This document shows, piece after piece, positions 20,485-20,969 of a DNA stretch of 20,969 nucleotides. The notes below the pieces were generated by a model that was given only the letters and a program-made list of their open reading frames with translations, did not search any database and was not told where the DNA came from. Location: the IMG/VR virus record IMGVR_UViG_3300006925_000199, positions 1 through 20,969 of that record. The stretch is one strand, 5' to 3'. The stretch is from a virus. How positions within the stretch are numbered: the first letter of the stretch is position 1; each line of letters begins with the position of its first letter. Position numbers and translations under genes: made by a program.

Positions 20485-20969
20485 TGATTGCTCTTGTAGA
20501 AATACAGGAGTTCCTAAAGAAAGTCGGGCGGGGAGAAGTTGACGCTTCCCGCCTCGACGACTTGATTAAACAGTTTGGTAAGGATTGCGAGGACTCCCTG
20601 CGTAAGCAGTTGTCCAACCGTGGTGACTACCGGATTCGTATGTCAGGTGTAGGAAGACCCCTGTGCCAGCAGAAGCTAGAGAAGCAAGGACACAAACAGG
20701 AGTTAGCATACAACGATGTCATGCGCTTTTTGTTAGGTGACCTTGTGGAAGCAGCCGCTGTCTTCATCATGAAGTCTGCTGGTGTCAACGTGGTAGATAC
20801 CCAACGTTCCTGCGAACTGGAACTTGGTGGTCAGAAAATCAAAGGCACACTTGACCTTGTTATGAATGACGGCGAAGATAAGGTGTGGGATGTTAAGTCT
20901 ACTAGCCCTTGGTCATACGACAACAAGTTCTCAGGACGTGGCGGCTATGACGTTATCAAAGAGGACGAC
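20484..20969 (+). CDS. PD-(D/E)XK exonuclease, truncated by the window edge
   Basis: The frame opens at ATG 20484, sharing one base with the previous stop (TAATG), and is still open at the window end after 162 codons. MRFLLGDLVEAAAVFIMKSAG (about 82-102) matches the conserved G-x-x-x-E helix of RecB/Cas4-type nucleases. KGTLDLVMNDGEDKVWDVKSTS (about 121-142) supplies the core: an Asp in GTLDLV and the D-x-K of WDVKS. In T7-like replication blocks this place is taken by the exonuclease that degrades host DNA and removes primers (T7 gp6 is of another fold), so a host-DNA degradation or recombination role is likely. No separate ribosome site is seen; translation is probably coupled. Confidence 0.82.
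   Translation, partial: MIALVEIQEFLKKVGRGEVDASRLDDLIKQFGKDCEDSLRKQLSNRGDYRIRMSGVGRPLCQQKLEKQGHKQELAYNDVMRFLLGDLVEAAAVFIMKSAGVNVVDTQRSCELELGGQKIKGTLDLVMNDGEDKVWDVKSTSPWSYDNKFSGRGGYDVIKEDD

Overview
The window is one stretch of a tailed double-stranded DNA phage genome. It most resembles the short-tailed marine phages of the HMO-2011 type, which infect SAR116, Roseobacter-group and similar marine alphaproteobacteria. The main reason is the family A DNA polymerase, which carries two DnaJ-type CxxCxGxG zinc motifs; a partial DnaJ central domain in the polymerase is the known signature of HMO-2011. The T7-like order primase, helicase, 3'-5' exonuclease, polymerase, then a PD-(D/E)XK nuclease fits this, as do the large portal and the long Ala/Gly-rich virion protein. 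The host is inferred, not shown.

Layout. (1) Positions 1-9230, leftward: the late packaging and virion cassette. In transcription order it holds the small terminase subunit, a small membrane-type protein, the large terminase subunit, a tyrosine recombinase with a long C-terminal extension, a 72-residue protein, the portal, a 73-residue protein overprinted on the portal tail, an 818-residue virion protein, and the first 13 codons of a further gene. Most junctions overlap or abut. (2) Positions 9231-10121: a gene-free control region. It has two back-to-back near-consensus sigma70-type promoters, an operator-like palindrome on the rightward one, a predicted ~80-nt RNA ending at a strong terminator, a facing terminator for the genes to the right, and several short inverted repeats. 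(3) Positions 10122-15414, leftward: small early-type genes, mostly of unknown function. They include a winged-helix protein, a DUF932 protein, a gp88-like cysteine-rich protein, two small zinc-ribbon proteins and a ribbon-helix-helix protein, broken up by promoter, terminator and operator-like signals. (4) Positions 15415-15532: a divergent promoter region. (5) Positions 15533-20969, rightward: the replication block (primase, DnaB-type helicase, DEDDy exonuclease, DNA polymerase, a 278-residue protein of unknown function, and a truncated nuclease gene).

How it works together. The right block copies the genome. The middle leftward block probably holds host-takeover and regulatory genes, with candidate DNA-binding regulators at both ends. 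The left block packages DNA and builds the virion. No phage RNA polymerase, lysis gene, tRNA or CRISPR array is visible here, and the promoters look like those of the host's main sigma factor. The least expected items are the tyrosine recombinase between large terminase and portal, the promoter/operator/small-RNA hub near 9.4 kb, the overprinted gene in the portal tail, and a 23-bp repeat family in the early region.
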